A stretch of DNA of 31,853 nucleotides from a virus. A program made the translations under genes and the position numbers. The stretch is from positions 1 to 31,853 of the IMG/VR virus record IMGVR_UViG_3300047667_000696; one strand, written 5' to 3'. The notes under the pieces are model-generated. The model was not told where the DNA came from and searched no databases. It worked only from the letters and a program-made list of their open reading frames with translations. This document shows positions 22,958-31,121 of this stretch, piece by piece; within the stretch, counting starts at the first letter, position 1; each line of letters begins with the position of its first letter.

Positions 22958-23706
22958 TGGACAAGAAAACCTTAGACAGAATGCGCGAACTTGCAGGGTT
23001 CGCACCAATTGCAGAAACTGTAGCAGATAAGTCACGTAATAACATGTATCAGATTAATGAAAGCCTAAAGGCCGTGAATGAAACATTCGCAGACGACGAT
23101 GAACTAGAAGAAGGCGCAAAGCCAGATTTTAGTGATATCGACGATGACGGTGACAAAGAAGAAACAGCCCTGAAAGCTGCCGCAGACGCAAAGGATGACA
23201 CTAAAACTGAATCCCAACAAATGCGTGAATGGGCAAAATCAGTCTACGAAACTGTTGAAGACCTTGATGAAACTGACTGCTGTGATGATGATGAAACAGA
23301 AGAACTTGAAGAAGAAACAGAAGAACTTGAAGAATCTTCCGAAAGCCGTCCGTATGTTGCAGTTCATGTTAAAAAAGGCAAAACAGACGTAACAGGCACA
23401 AGCTCATATGGCGCAGCGCAAGCCGCAGCTAAAAAGTGGGGACTAAAGTCCACCGCTGGCATTGACGTACACTTGGCCGACGTAAAGAAGGTTGCAACTG
23501 AGCAACAACAAATGCGCGAATGGTCCAATTCAGTTTACCAAAACTACGAAGACACAGGCCATATCATGGCTCAGCCAGAGGGCGAAACTGTTGATCTTAG
23601 CCTACGTCGTTACTTAAACGCTGAACCAACTAAGGTACAGGTTGTTGAAAGTCACACACCTAAATCTCTAACTGAGTCTTACAAGTCATTCAAGGCTAAA
23701 AAGTAA
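22957..23706 (+). CDS. Acidic virion/core protein with repeated REW motif
   Basis: 249 residues. Starts MDKKTLDRMRELAGFAPIAE; the RELAGF element resembles the gp22 C-terminus (KKLAGLS). It has GAKPDFSDIDDDGDKEE, a short Asp-rich motif common in marine phage virion proteins, an acidic Glu repeat (about 108-128), then a small folded segment YVAVHVKKGKTDVTGTSSYG followed by AAQAAAKKWG. The motif QQMREW(A/S)xSVY occurs twice (about residues 87 and 186). Coupled to the preceding gene via TAATG. An internal or capsid-core role is inferred. Confidence 0.72.
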   Translation: MDKKTLDRMRELAGFAPIAETVADKSRNNMYQINESLKAVNETFADDDELEEGAKPDFSDIDDDGDKEETALKAAADAKDDTKTESQQMREWAKSVYETVEDLDETDCCDDDETEELEEETEELEESSESRPYVAVHVKKGKTDVTGTSSYGAAQAAAKKWGLKSTAGIDVHLADVKKVATEQQQMREWSNSVYQNYEDTGHIMAQPEGETVDLSLRRYLNAEPTKVQVVESHTPKSLTESYKSFKAKK

Positions 23707-23712
23707 GCACGC

Positions 23713-25269
23713 ATGACGCAGAATACTGATTTAGTAAAACGACCGTATCAAACTGAACGGATGGCGGCAACGGAGCTTAGGGAATTGGCCCTTTGCTCTA
23801 TTAATCCGTTGTACTTTATTCGTAATTATTGTTACATCCAGCACCCTACAAAGGGACGGATGTCATTTGACCTTTATGACTTTCAAGAAGGTCTGATAAA
23901 TTCGTACAATGATTATCGTTTTTCAATCAGTCTACTATCTCGCCAAACAGGTAAGTCCACCTGCGCGGCGGCATACTTGCTTTGGTTTGCAATGTTTAAA
24001 CCTGATAGCACTATTTTAGTTGCAGCGCACAAACGTGACGGCGCAAATGAAATTATGACCCGTTTGCGATACATGTACGAGAGTTGCCCTGACAGCATCA
24101 GAGCGGGCGTTACAACGTATAACAAGGGTTCTTTGGAGTTCGACAACGGTAGCAAAATCATTGCACAGGCGACCACTGAGAACACCGGACGGGGCATGTC
24201 ATTGTCTTTGGTGTACTTGGACGAATTTGCGTTTGTTCCACCACGCGTTGCAGAAGAGTTTTGGACATCAATTTCACCTACATTATCAACTGGTGGTAAG
24301 TGTATTATCACGTCTACCCCAAACCAAGATGACGACCAATTTGCTCGTATCTGGAAACAATCTAACAAACGTATCGATGCCTATGGCAATGAAACAGAGG
24401 TTGGTGTAAATGGTTTCCGTCCATATCTTACAAAATGGGATAAGCATCCAGATCGTGACGAGGCGTGGGCTGAAGAAGAACGTCAAAAGATTGGTGACGA
24501 AAGATTCCGTCGTGAGCACGAATGTGAATTCATTGCATTTGACGAAACACTTATCAGTTCAATTTTTCTAAGTGAAATGGACTTGGGTATGGAGCCTATG
24601 CGTAAGCATGGACAGGTTCGTTGGTATGACAAAATTAGAGACGACCAGACATATTTGGTAGCGCTTGACCCTAGCTTGGGAACGGGCGGTGATCCATCAG
24701 CAATTCAAGTATTTGCAATTCCAGGTATGCGACAAATCGGTGAATGGCAACATAACAAGACGCCGATCCAAATGCAAATTAAAATACTAAAAGCCATCTT
24801 AGAAGAAATTGAGGAAGAGGCACCCAATAGTGAAATCTATTATTCAGTAGAGAACAACACGATTGGTGAAGCAGCTTTGATAACCATTGAGGAAATGGGT
24901 GAAGAGTTCATACCTGGCACATTCCTAAGTGAACCAAAAAAGAAACACAACGGCAGACGCTTTAGAAAAGGCTTCAACACCACCAACTCAAACAAGCTTG
25001 CATCATGTGCAAAGTTGAAACGTTGGGTAGAGGAAGGTACTATGAAAGTTCGTAGCAAAAACCTTACTCGTGAGCTAAAAACATTCGTGGCTAAGGGAAA
25101 CAGCTATGCAGCAAAAGAAGGCGAGACAGACGATCTAGTCATGTCAACCATTCTAGCTATTCGTATGGCTATGCAGGTCTCCCGTTATGATCCGGAAGCA
25201 TTTGAAGACCTTAAAGACAGTTTTGACGACAGCGATCTACGCAGGCCAATGCCAGTTGGTTTCCTGTAA
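23713..25269 (+). CDS. 17: Terminase large subunit, packaging ATPase-nuclease (T4 gp17-like)
   Basis: 518 residues. The Walker A variant SRQTGKST (76-83), Walker B VYLDE (167-171) and coupling motif TSTPN (about 200) form the ATPase. The RNase H-fold nuclease has ALDPSLGTGGDPS (catalytic Asp about 319), VENNTIGEA and TDDLVMSTILAIRM near the end. It pumps DNA through the gp20 portal and makes headful cuts. The shorter N-terminus compared with T4 gp17 (610 aa) is usual for marine relatives. Follows the acidic protein by 6 bp. Confidence 0.96.
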   Translation: MTQNTDLVKRPYQTERMAATELRELALCSINPLYFIRNYCYIQHPTKGRMSFDLYDFQEGLINSYNDYRFSISLLSRQTGKSTCAAAYLLWFAMFKPDSTILVAAHKRDGANEIMTRLRYMYESCPDSIRAGVTTYNKGSLEFDNGSKIIAQATTENTGRGMSLSLVYLDEFAFVPPRVAEEFWTSISPTLSTGGKCIITSTPNQDDDQFARIWKQSNKRIDAYGNETEVGVNGFRPYLTKWDKHPDRDEAWAEEERQKIGDERFRREHECEFIAFDETLISSIFLSEMDLGMEPMRKHGQVRWYDKIRDDQTYLVALDPSLGTGGDPSAIQVFAIPGMRQIGEWQHNKTPIQMQIKILKAILEEIEEEAPNSEIYYSVENNTIGEAALITIEEMGEEFIPGTFLSEPKKKHNGRRFRKGFNTTNSNKLASCAKLKRWVEEGTMKVRSKNLTRELKTFVAKGNSYAAKEGETDDLVMSTILAIRMAMQVSRYDPEAFEDLKDSFDDSDLRRPMPVGFL

Positions 25270-25275
25270 ATAAAC

Positions 25276-25283
25276 ATAAATAT
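25276..25283 (+). promoter_or_regulatory. Late-type promoter box ATAAATAT before 620-aa virion gene
   Basis: ATAAATAT 20 bp before the ATG at 25304, just after the gp17 stop. AGAGG is the ribosome site. Confidence 0.6.
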
Positions 25284-25303
25284 ATGAAATAGAGGTTATT
25301 ATC

Positions 25304-27166
25304 ATGACATATTCAGTAGACATCATCGCGCAGCAACTTTTCAAAACTATTAAGGGGTTCAATCACGCCATCGTATTATTCACAGACGACGGACAAAAGA
25401 CCACTGATCCTAACGATGCGCGTCGTTTTTATGCAAAAGATATCCAAATGATGGTTAACTTTGTTGTTGACGAAACAACTAATGAAATTGTGGTCAATCT
25501 TAGCAAAGACTCTGATGTTGCCGAACTTCAACCAATGTTATCTTCTATCCGCAACTTAGCCAACCGTTATATTATTGAATATACAGTAAAGACTTTTGGC
25601 AAATCAATCTCCCCAAAAGATTTCGCGTACCAAGCTAAAAATACAATTGAAGAAACAATGGCGTCTCGTCGAAATCAAACAGAGGCCACAGTCACGTCTG
25701 AAATAAGTATCCCTGGGTTTGGTAGTTGGAATGAACAATCCTTGCAAAAGAATATAATTTCTCGCGCAACAAATATTGCAAAAGCAGCTCAAGATGGTAA
25801 CTTCAGAAATGTTGCACATCACGCAAAGATATTATTAGCGACTTCAAAGGCATATAATGCGCACATGGATAGCAATGGCGTTAACGAAAGCGACGCAAAT
25901 TCCGAGATAAGTATCCCTGGGTTTGGTAGTTGGAATGAACAATCCTTGCAAAAGAATATAATTTCTCGCGCAACAAATATTGCAATAGCAGCTCAGGATG
26001 GCAATTTCAGAAATGTTGAGCATCACGCAAAGATATTATTAGCGACTTCAAAGGCATATAATGCGCACATGGATAGCAACGAAGAAATCAATGAACTTGA
26101 CTGCTGGGATGGTTATAAAAAGCAAGGTACTAAAAAAGGTACTGGCAAGAACAAAGACAAGCGTGTAAACAATTGTGTGCCAGAAGACGTAAACGAAGGT
26201 TTTAGTGGATGGGCAGGATCAGCCCGTAAGAGTGTAAACGAATTAGGTGACGCCCGTATCATTGTCAAGCACAAGCGTAGTGTAGACGAAGAAAAGCGTG
26301 GTGCACGTACACGTCAGATTGAAAGCATCTTTATTGAGAACTCAGACGGCGAACGGTTCAAGTTTCCTAGCACAAATGTCACCGCAGCGAAAGCTATGGC
26401 ACGTCACGTGAAAGAGGGCGGTGTACCGTTTGACGACTTCGGCCAACATATTTACGGTATCATGGAAGAACTTAATCAACTCAAGACATTCCACCGCAAG
26501 AACAAGCGCAACGACTTCTTTGAAGACGCGGCGATCAGCGAAGAAATTGGCACACATATTGGTAACCTCCGCTCCAGTCTAAAATCAATGTCTGGTAAAA
26601 ATGGCTATAACAAGCAGTTTGAAAGCTTCAGCAAAGAGAGTGAAAACGTCTCACAAGAACGCATCGATGAGCTAAAGGACGAGACAACTACGACATATTT
26701 TGACGAAAGCATTGCAGCCGCTCTGCCTTATGTAGCTCGTATCATTGAAACATTGCGCGGACGCCAGACAAACGAATCTGCCGTAGTAGAATTTGCCCGT
26801 CAAGTCATGGGTAGCGAGACATTTTCTCTCAGCGAGGCATGCGACGACGACGACTTAGATTCCCCCGAACTACAAAACTACAAGGACCAGCTTGATGAGA
26901 TCAGCGCATGGTCAACATATTTGGCACCACGTATGCAAAATGAAGAGCTTGCAGGCAAAATGACACATATGGCAGAGAACATTGGTACGGTTGGCGCAGG
27001 CCATGCCAGAATGGCTATGTCAGCAATCAACGTTATCCGTCAACATGGACAGGTAGCTGAAGCAAGTTGCATTGCTGACGAAAAAAACGACGTAGGAGCG
27101 GCTGAAAACGCCAAAATCAACGAAACTTTCGATAAATATACAGTACGCAAAATATTCGGTGTATAA
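25304..27166 (+). CDS. Large virion structural protein with internal duplication
   Basis: 620 residues, function not assigned. An N-terminal about 130-residue domain is followed by two almost identical 68-residue copies (SEISIPGFGSWNEQSLQKNI ...; DNA 25703-25875 and 25907-26079). A CWDGYKKQGTKKGTGKNKDK segment ending VNNCVPE (about 266-290) follows, a Cys-Trp...Cys motif common in marine myovirus virion proteins. The rest is helical with a DDDDLDSPELQNYK stretch. Late promoter and position after the terminase support a late structural role, perhaps packaged in the capsid. Confidence 0.75.
   Translation: MTYSVDIIAQQLFKTIKGFNHAIVLFTDDGQKTTDPNDARRFYAKDIQMMVNFVVDETTNEIVVNLSKDSDVAELQPMLSSIRNLANRYIIEYTVKTFGKSISPKDFAYQAKNTIEETMASRRNQTEATVTSEISIPGFGSWNEQSLQKNIISRATNIAKAAQDGNFRNVAHHAKILLATSKAYNAHMDSNGVNESDANSEISIPGFGSWNEQSLQKNIISRATNIAIAAQDGNFRNVEHHAKILLATSKAYNAHMDSNEEINELDCWDGYKKQGTKKGTGKNKDKRVNNCVPEDVNEGFSGWAGSARKSVNELGDARIIVKHKRSVDEEKRGARTRQIESIFIENSDGERFKFPSTNVTAAKAMARHVKEGGVPFDDFGQHIYGIMEELNQLKTFHRKNKRNDFFEDAAISEEIGTHIGNLRSSLKSMSGKNGYNKQFESFSKESENVSQERIDELKDETTTTYFDESIAAALPYVARIIETLRGRQTNESAVVEFARQVMGSETFSLSEACDDDDLDSPELQNYKDQLDEISAWSTYLAPRMQNEELAGKMTHMAENIGTVGAGHARMAMSAINVIRQHGQVAEASCIADEKNDVGAAENAKINETFDKYTVRKIFGV
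25703..26079 (+). repeat. 173-bp direct duplication within one gene
   Basis: 25703-25875 and 25907-26079 are 204 bp (68 codons) apart and differ at only about six positions. The frame is preserved. This is a recent in-frame duplication of one helical module. Confidence 0.95.
27132..27139 (+). promoter_or_regulatory. Possible late-type box ATAAATAT upstream of gp32
   Basis: ATAAATAT inside the last codons of the structural gene, about 190 bp before gp32. It could add late expression of gp32, but distance and coding context make it uncertain. Confidence 0.3.
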
Positions 27167-27201
27167 GTTATAAGCGAGGCGTTATGGTAACACCTCAAAT
27201 A

Positions 27202-27230
27202 TTGACCGACCCCGAATAATAGTGTATTAT
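27202..27230 (+). promoter_or_regulatory. Sigma70-type promoter for gp32
   Basis: TTGACC-N17-TATTAT, predicting a transcript start near 27237 and a leader of about 95 nt. It lacks the AAGTAAGC leader of the P1-P5 class. Confidence 0.7.
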
Positions 27231-27231
27231 C

Positions 27232-27298
27232 AACGTATTACAAGAGATGATTTGTAATACGTTTGTTAAAATAAACAAACTAGGACCGGACTATCCGG
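27232..27298 (+). promoter_or_regulatory. Multi-hairpin leader of gp32 (possible autoregulatory RNA)
   Basis: Three inverted repeats in a row: a perfect 12-bp pair AACGTATTACAA / TTGTAATACGTT (27232-27243 and 27252-27263, 8-nt loop); GTTTGTT / AACAAAC (27261-27267 and 27274-27280, loop AAAATA); and CCGGA / TCCGG (27286-27290 and 27294-27298, loop CTA). The first two share three bases, so they are mutually exclusive at their tips. The predicted transcript start falls in the first arm, which may instead make that element a DNA operator. Confidence 0.6.
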
Positions 27299-27330
27299 AA
27301 ACATTATGGCTATTATAGGAGACCATCATT

Positions 27331-28317
27331 ATGGCAACATTAGCAGAAATTCGCGCGAAACTACAAGCTCAAGAAAACACCCAAAAAGGTAAAGGTGGCG
27401 GGTTCGACAACGCAATTTACCCACATTGGAACACCCCCGAAAATGAAACAAGTACTATTCGTTACCTCGCCGATGGCGACGATACGAATGACTTCTTCTG
27501 GCGTGAACGCCAGATGATTAACATCACCTTCCCTGGCATTAAAGGCCAAGACGAAGGCAAGGCAGTAACTGTTAAGGTACCATGCATCGAAATGTGGGAC
27601 GGTCAGAAATGCCCAATCCACCAAGAAATCCGTCCTTGGTTCAAAGACCCAAGCATGGAAGACATGGCCCGCAAATACTGGAAGAAGAAAAGCTACCTAT
27701 ACCAAGGTTTGGTAGTCACGTCTGGCTTCACAGAAGAAGAGACTCCGGAGAATCCAATCCGCCGTTTCATCAACTCACCACAAATTCACAACATTATCAA
27801 AGCGGCACTAATGGACCCTGACTTCGGGGAACACATGCCAACTGATTATGACGAAGGTGTAGACTTCCGTGTAGCCAAGACAAAGAAAGGTCAGTACGCT
27901 GACTATACCACTTCAAACTGGGCACGTAAGTCACGTAGCTTGGACCAAGCGGAACGTGATGCGATTGCTGAACATGGGTTGTTTGACCTTAACGATTTTA
28001 TGCCAAAGAAGCCTTCCGAGGCAGACTTGGACATTATGTTCCAAATGTTCGAAGCTAGTGTTGACGGTGAACTTTATGATCCAGAACGTTTTGCGGATCA
28101 TTATCGTCCTTGGGGCATGGACGCACCAAGCGGTGGCTCAAGCAACCGTGTAGTCACACCACCAACCACCCCAGCGGTAGTAAGTTCTACCACAGCGGAT
28201 GAAGACACGGCTGAGACCAAAAAAGCGGTCCCAGAAAAGCCAGTGACACCAGCCAAGACAGGTGGCGGCGACGCAGCAGATATTCTTGCCGCAATCCGTG
28301 CTCGTAAAGAGGCTTAA
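27331..28317 (+). CDS. 32: Single-stranded DNA-binding protein (T4 gp32-like)
   Basis: 328 residues. Binds ssDNA cooperatively during replication and recombination. The basic N-terminus (LAEIRAKLQAQENTQKGKGG) corresponds to the cooperativity domain. The OB-fold core contains IYPHWNTPENETSTIRYLAD and a C-x8-C-x2-H cluster (about C85, C94, H97) in the place of the T4 zinc site. A Thr/Pro-rich linker leads to the C-terminus, where the usual acidic tail is weak and the protein ends DILAAIRARKEA. TAGGAGACC is the ribosome site. Length matches T4 gp32 (301 aa). Confidence 0.93.
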   Translation: MATLAEIRAKLQAQENTQKGKGGGFDNAIYPHWNTPENETSTIRYLADGDDTNDFFWRERQMINITFPGIKGQDEGKAVTVKVPCIEMWDGQKCPIHQEIRPWFKDPSMEDMARKYWKKKSYLYQGLVVTSGFTEEETPENPIRRFINSPQIHNIIKAALMDPDFGEHMPTDYDEGVDFRVAKTKKGQYADYTTSNWARKSRSLDQAERDAIAEHGLFDLNDFMPKKPSEADLDIMFQMFEASVDGELYDPERFADHYRPWGMDAPSGGSSNRVVTPPTTPAVVSSTTADEDTAETKKAVPEKPVTPAKTGGGDAADILAAIRARKEA

Positions 28318-28342
28318 CTAAAAACTTCACACTTAAACTTAA

Positions 28343-28372
28343 GGGCGGGCCAATAGGTCCGTCCATTTTATT
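28343..28372 (+). terminator. Terminator/attenuator between gp32 and uvsX
   Basis: Stem GGGCGGGCC / GGTCCGTCC (9 pairs including two G-U) with loop AATA, then ATTTTATT. It lies 25 bp before the uvsX ribosome site with no obvious promoter between, so partial termination would make gp32 more abundant than UvsX. Confidence 0.75.
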
Positions 28373-28388
28373 CAACAAGGAGAAGCTA

Positions 28389-29498
28389 ATGGCTAAAGCT
28401 TTCGACGTATCAAAATTCCGTAAAGGCATCACCAAGAGTGTAAAGGGCCTATCAGTCGGTTTCAGGGACCCAAAGACATGGATTTCAACTGGAAATTACA
28501 CACTCAATAAACTCATCTCAGGCGACTTCAATAAGGGCATTCCACTAGGCAAGGTGACTATGTTTGCAGGCGAGTCCGGATCAGGTAAAAGTTTTATCTG
28601 TGCAGGAAACCTAGTAAAATCTGCTCAAGATCAGGGCATTTTTGTCGTATTGATCGACTCAGAAAACGCACTCGACGAAAGCTGGCTACATGCACTTAAT
28701 GTAGATACTGACCCACTCAAATTGCTAAAACTAAACATGGCTATGATCGACGAAGTTGGTAAAGTTATTAGCGAATTTGTCACACAATATCGCACAGAAC
28801 ATGGCGACACAGACCCAGATGATCGCCCAAATGTATTATTCGTGATTGACAGTTTAGGCATGCTTATGTCGCCAACTGAGATCAATCAGTTCGAAGCTGG
28901 TGATATGAAGGGTGACTTTGGTCGTAAAGCCAAGCAACTTAAAGCACTTGTTACCAACTGTGTCAATATGTTTGGTGACTTGAATATCGGCCTAGTAGCA
29001 ACAAACCACACGTATGCGTCACAAGACATGTTCGACCCTGATGACAAAATTTCAGGCGGATCAGGTATGATTTTTGCTAGCTCAATTGTTGTTGCAATCA
29101 AAAAGTTGAAACTAAAACTTGATGCAGACGGCAACAAGACGGCACAGGTACATGGTATTCGTGCAAGCTGTAAAGTGGTCAAGTCACGTTATGCTAAACC
29201 ATTTGAAACAGTTCAGATCAAAATTCCATACGAAACGGGAATGAATCCATATTCCGGTCTTGTGGATTATTTTGAGGCACAGACTATTCTCACCAAGGCA
29301 GGAAATAGTTTAGAATACATTGACAAAGAGACCGGAGAGGTGTATAAGATGTTCCGTAAGGCTTGGGAAAGCAATAAAAACGATCATCTAGACACCATCA
29401 TGGCACAATTTGACATGGTAGACCCATTGGCAATTGTGCCTATAGAAGACGACGAAATCAACGAAAATGAGATCGACGAAAATGAAAATACCGACTAA
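28389..29498 (+). CDS. uvsX: Recombinase UvsX (RecA-like)
   Basis: 369 residues. Strand-exchange recombinase for recombination-dependent replication. Walker A GESGSGKSF lies at 61-69, followed by VLIDSENALDESWL, and Walker B LFVIDSLGML at about 150-159. A later segment with NHTYASQDMFDP and KISGGSGM matches the DNA-binding loop region of UvsX. The C-terminus is acidic (DDEINENEIDENENTD). AAGGAGAAG gives a strong ribosome site. Downstream methyltransferase genes overlap its end, forming one operon with gp32 upstream. Confidence 0.95.
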   Translation: MAKAFDVSKFRKGITKSVKGLSVGFRDPKTWISTGNYTLNKLISGDFNKGIPLGKVTMFAGESGSGKSFICAGNLVKSAQDQGIFVVLIDSENALDESWLHALNVDTDPLKLLKLNMAMIDEVGKVISEFVTQYRTEHGDTDPDDRPNVLFVIDSLGMLMSPTEINQFEAGDMKGDFGRKAKQLKALVTNCVNMFGDLNIGLVATNHTYASQDMFDPDDKISGGSGMIFASSIVVAIKKLKLKLDADGNKTAQVHGIRASCKVVKSRYAKPFETVQIKIPYETGMNPYSGLVDYFEAQTILTKAGNSLEYIDKETGEVYKMFRKAWESNKNDHLDTIMAQFDMVDPLAIVPIEDDEINENEIDENENTD

Positions 29499-30138
29499 CT
29501 GGACATTTGATAACACGGACGTGGCTGCTAATTTTGACAGCCACGTCCGTGAACAACTGCCATGGTATGATATTGTGAGCAACGCGATTGCTCAGATAGG
29601 CAACCACTATATTCCTGAAAATGGTGTCGTGTATGATATCGGTGCCAGTTCTGGTAATATTGAAAAAGTGCTACTAAGCACCCTTTCAGACAGGGACGTA
29701 ACATTCATTCCAATTGAAAAAAGTCCTGAAATGGTTGCGACCTATACAGGATTATACGACGTGCTGGCCATGGATGCCATTGACGTTGAATATGAACCGT
29801 TTGATTTTGCTGTCTGTTTCCTTAGTATGATGTTTATACCACCACATAAACGGATTGCATTGATGGACACTCTGATGCATAATCTCAGGGATGGTGGTGC
29901 GCTAGTTATAGTGGAAAAGACTATTCCGGCTGGCGGCTACGCGGCAACTGTTCTTTCAAGATTGACGTTAAAAGAAAAGCTAAACAACGGTGCAAGTCCC
30001 GAAGACATCATTACTAAAGAATTGTCTTTATCAGGTGTTCAACGGCCTATTGATTCAGATAAGCTTTTTGCAAATTACAAGTATACCGAATTCTTTCGAT
30101 ACGGGGAGTTTGGTGGCTACATAGTGGAAAACAAATGA
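29482..30138 (+). CDS. SAM-dependent methyltransferase
   Basis: 218 residues, class I Rossmann methyltransferase. Motif I VVYDIGASSGNIEK is at 49-62, an acidic motif II (IPIEKSPEM) follows, and DFAVCFLSMMFIP, about 40 residues later, is the motif IV region; LRDGGALVIVEKTIP follows. It resembles CmoA/UbiE-type small-molecule or tRNA methyltransferases rather than DNA methylases; substrate unknown. Start choice: ATG 29482 (MKIPTNWTF) is preferred over ATG 29467; neither has a strong ribosome site, and both overlap the uvsX end, implying coupling. Overlaps the next gene by 4 bp. Confidence 0.82.
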   Translation: MKIPTNWTFDNTDVAANFDSHVREQLPWYDIVSNAIAQIGNHYIPENGVVYDIGASSGNIEKVLLSTLSDRDVTFIPIEKSPEMVATYTGLYDVLAMDAIDVEYEPFDFAVCFLSMMFIPPHKRIALMDTLMHNLRDGGALVIVEKTIPAGGYAATVLSRLTLKEKLNNGASPEDIITKELSLSGVQRPIDSDKLFANYKYTEFFRYGEFGGYIVENK

Positions 30139-31115
30139 CATTACAAGTTTTTGATATTTTCAGTGGAAGCGGTGGATACAGCCTTGGCTTCGAACAAGCT
30201 GGCATGAACACTGTTGCCTTCTGCGAATACGAGGGCTACGCCAGAAAAGTCTTGGACAAACATTGGCCTGACATTCCCGTGTATGACGACGTGCGATCTG
30301 TGACTGGAGCTATGCTTAAGGACGATGGGGTCGAGTTCGACGTTATTTGTGGAGGATTCCCATGCCAAGATATATCTATTGCAGGGAAAAATAAAGGACT
30401 GCTCGACGGTGAACGTTCGGGCTTATGGCGTGAATTCAGGAGATTGATAGATGAAACCAAACCAAAATACGCAGTCATTGAAAACGTCAGTGCACTCTTG
30501 TCACGAGGACTTGACATCATTTTGCAAGACCTTGCCGAAATCGGGTACGATGCGACTTGGACGATGCTTGACAGCCAATACTTTGGTGTCCCCCAACGCA
30601 GACGTAGAGTTTACATTCTTGCCGTCCGTGACGGAATCCCCGAAGACGCCGATATTTTCAGATTTGTCGAGCGTAGTGATGCCGCAGTCAAACAGCAAAC
30701 TGTACATATCGAAAAGAGCAGGGACTGGAATTTTGAACAGACAGGAGAAGGGCGGTATCCCTTTGCCTACTTTACTCGACAGCGCAGTGACCAGTTTGGT
30801 TGCAAAGGAGTAGCGTCGACCATCATGAAGCGCGATTACAAAGACTTTACTGATCTGATCTTGGATAGCGATGGTCTCCGTAAATTAGCAGTCACCGAAC
30901 GATTGGCCTTGCAAGGATACGATACAAATTTCTTTGACGGATGCGAGTTGACAAATACACAATCGTATATGTTGAATGGCATGAGTATTCCCGTGGTGAA
31001 ATGGCTGGGCGAACAGATTGTGCATTTTGATCAATCGGTGGAGTCTGGGCAAATAGATACAGCGTATGAAAAACCTGTAGAGGCCAATCAATTTTCTAAG
31101 TTCTTTGGCGACTAA
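30135..31115 (+). CDS. dcm: DNA (cytosine-5) methyltransferase
   Basis: 326 residues. Conserved motifs in order: I FSGSGG (9-14), IV GGFPCQDIS with catalytic Cys about 77, VI ENV (116-118), VIII QRRRRVYIL (154-162), IX RKLAVTERLALQG, and X as LNGMSIPVVKWLG (about 280-292; GMSIPV where GNAVPV is common). All key residues are present, so it should be active. The target-recognition region between VIII and IX is only about 100 residues; the target site cannot be predicted. Likely protects phage DNA from host restriction. The gene symbol denotes family only. Starts in the stop of the previous gene. Confidence 0.93.
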   Translation: MTLQVFDIFSGSGGYSLGFEQAGMNTVAFCEYEGYARKVLDKHWPDIPVYDDVRSVTGAMLKDDGVEFDVICGGFPCQDISIAGKNKGLLDGERSGLWREFRRLIDETKPKYAVIENVSALLSRGLDIILQDLAEIGYDATWTMLDSQYFGVPQRRRRVYILAVRDGIPEDADIFRFVERSDAAVKQQTVHIEKSRDWNFEQTGEGRYPFAYFTRQRSDQFGCKGVASTIMKRDYKDFTDLILDSDGLRKLAVTERLALQGYDTNFFDGCELTNTQSYMLNGMSIPVVKWLGEQIVHFDQSVESGQIDTAYEKPVEANQFSKFFGD

Positions 31116-31121
31116 TAATCC

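Noticed and set aside
27176-27196. Imperfect stem GAGGCGTTA/TAACACCTC after the 620-aa gene as a terminator
   Set aside because: One mismatch and no T tract; too weak to call.
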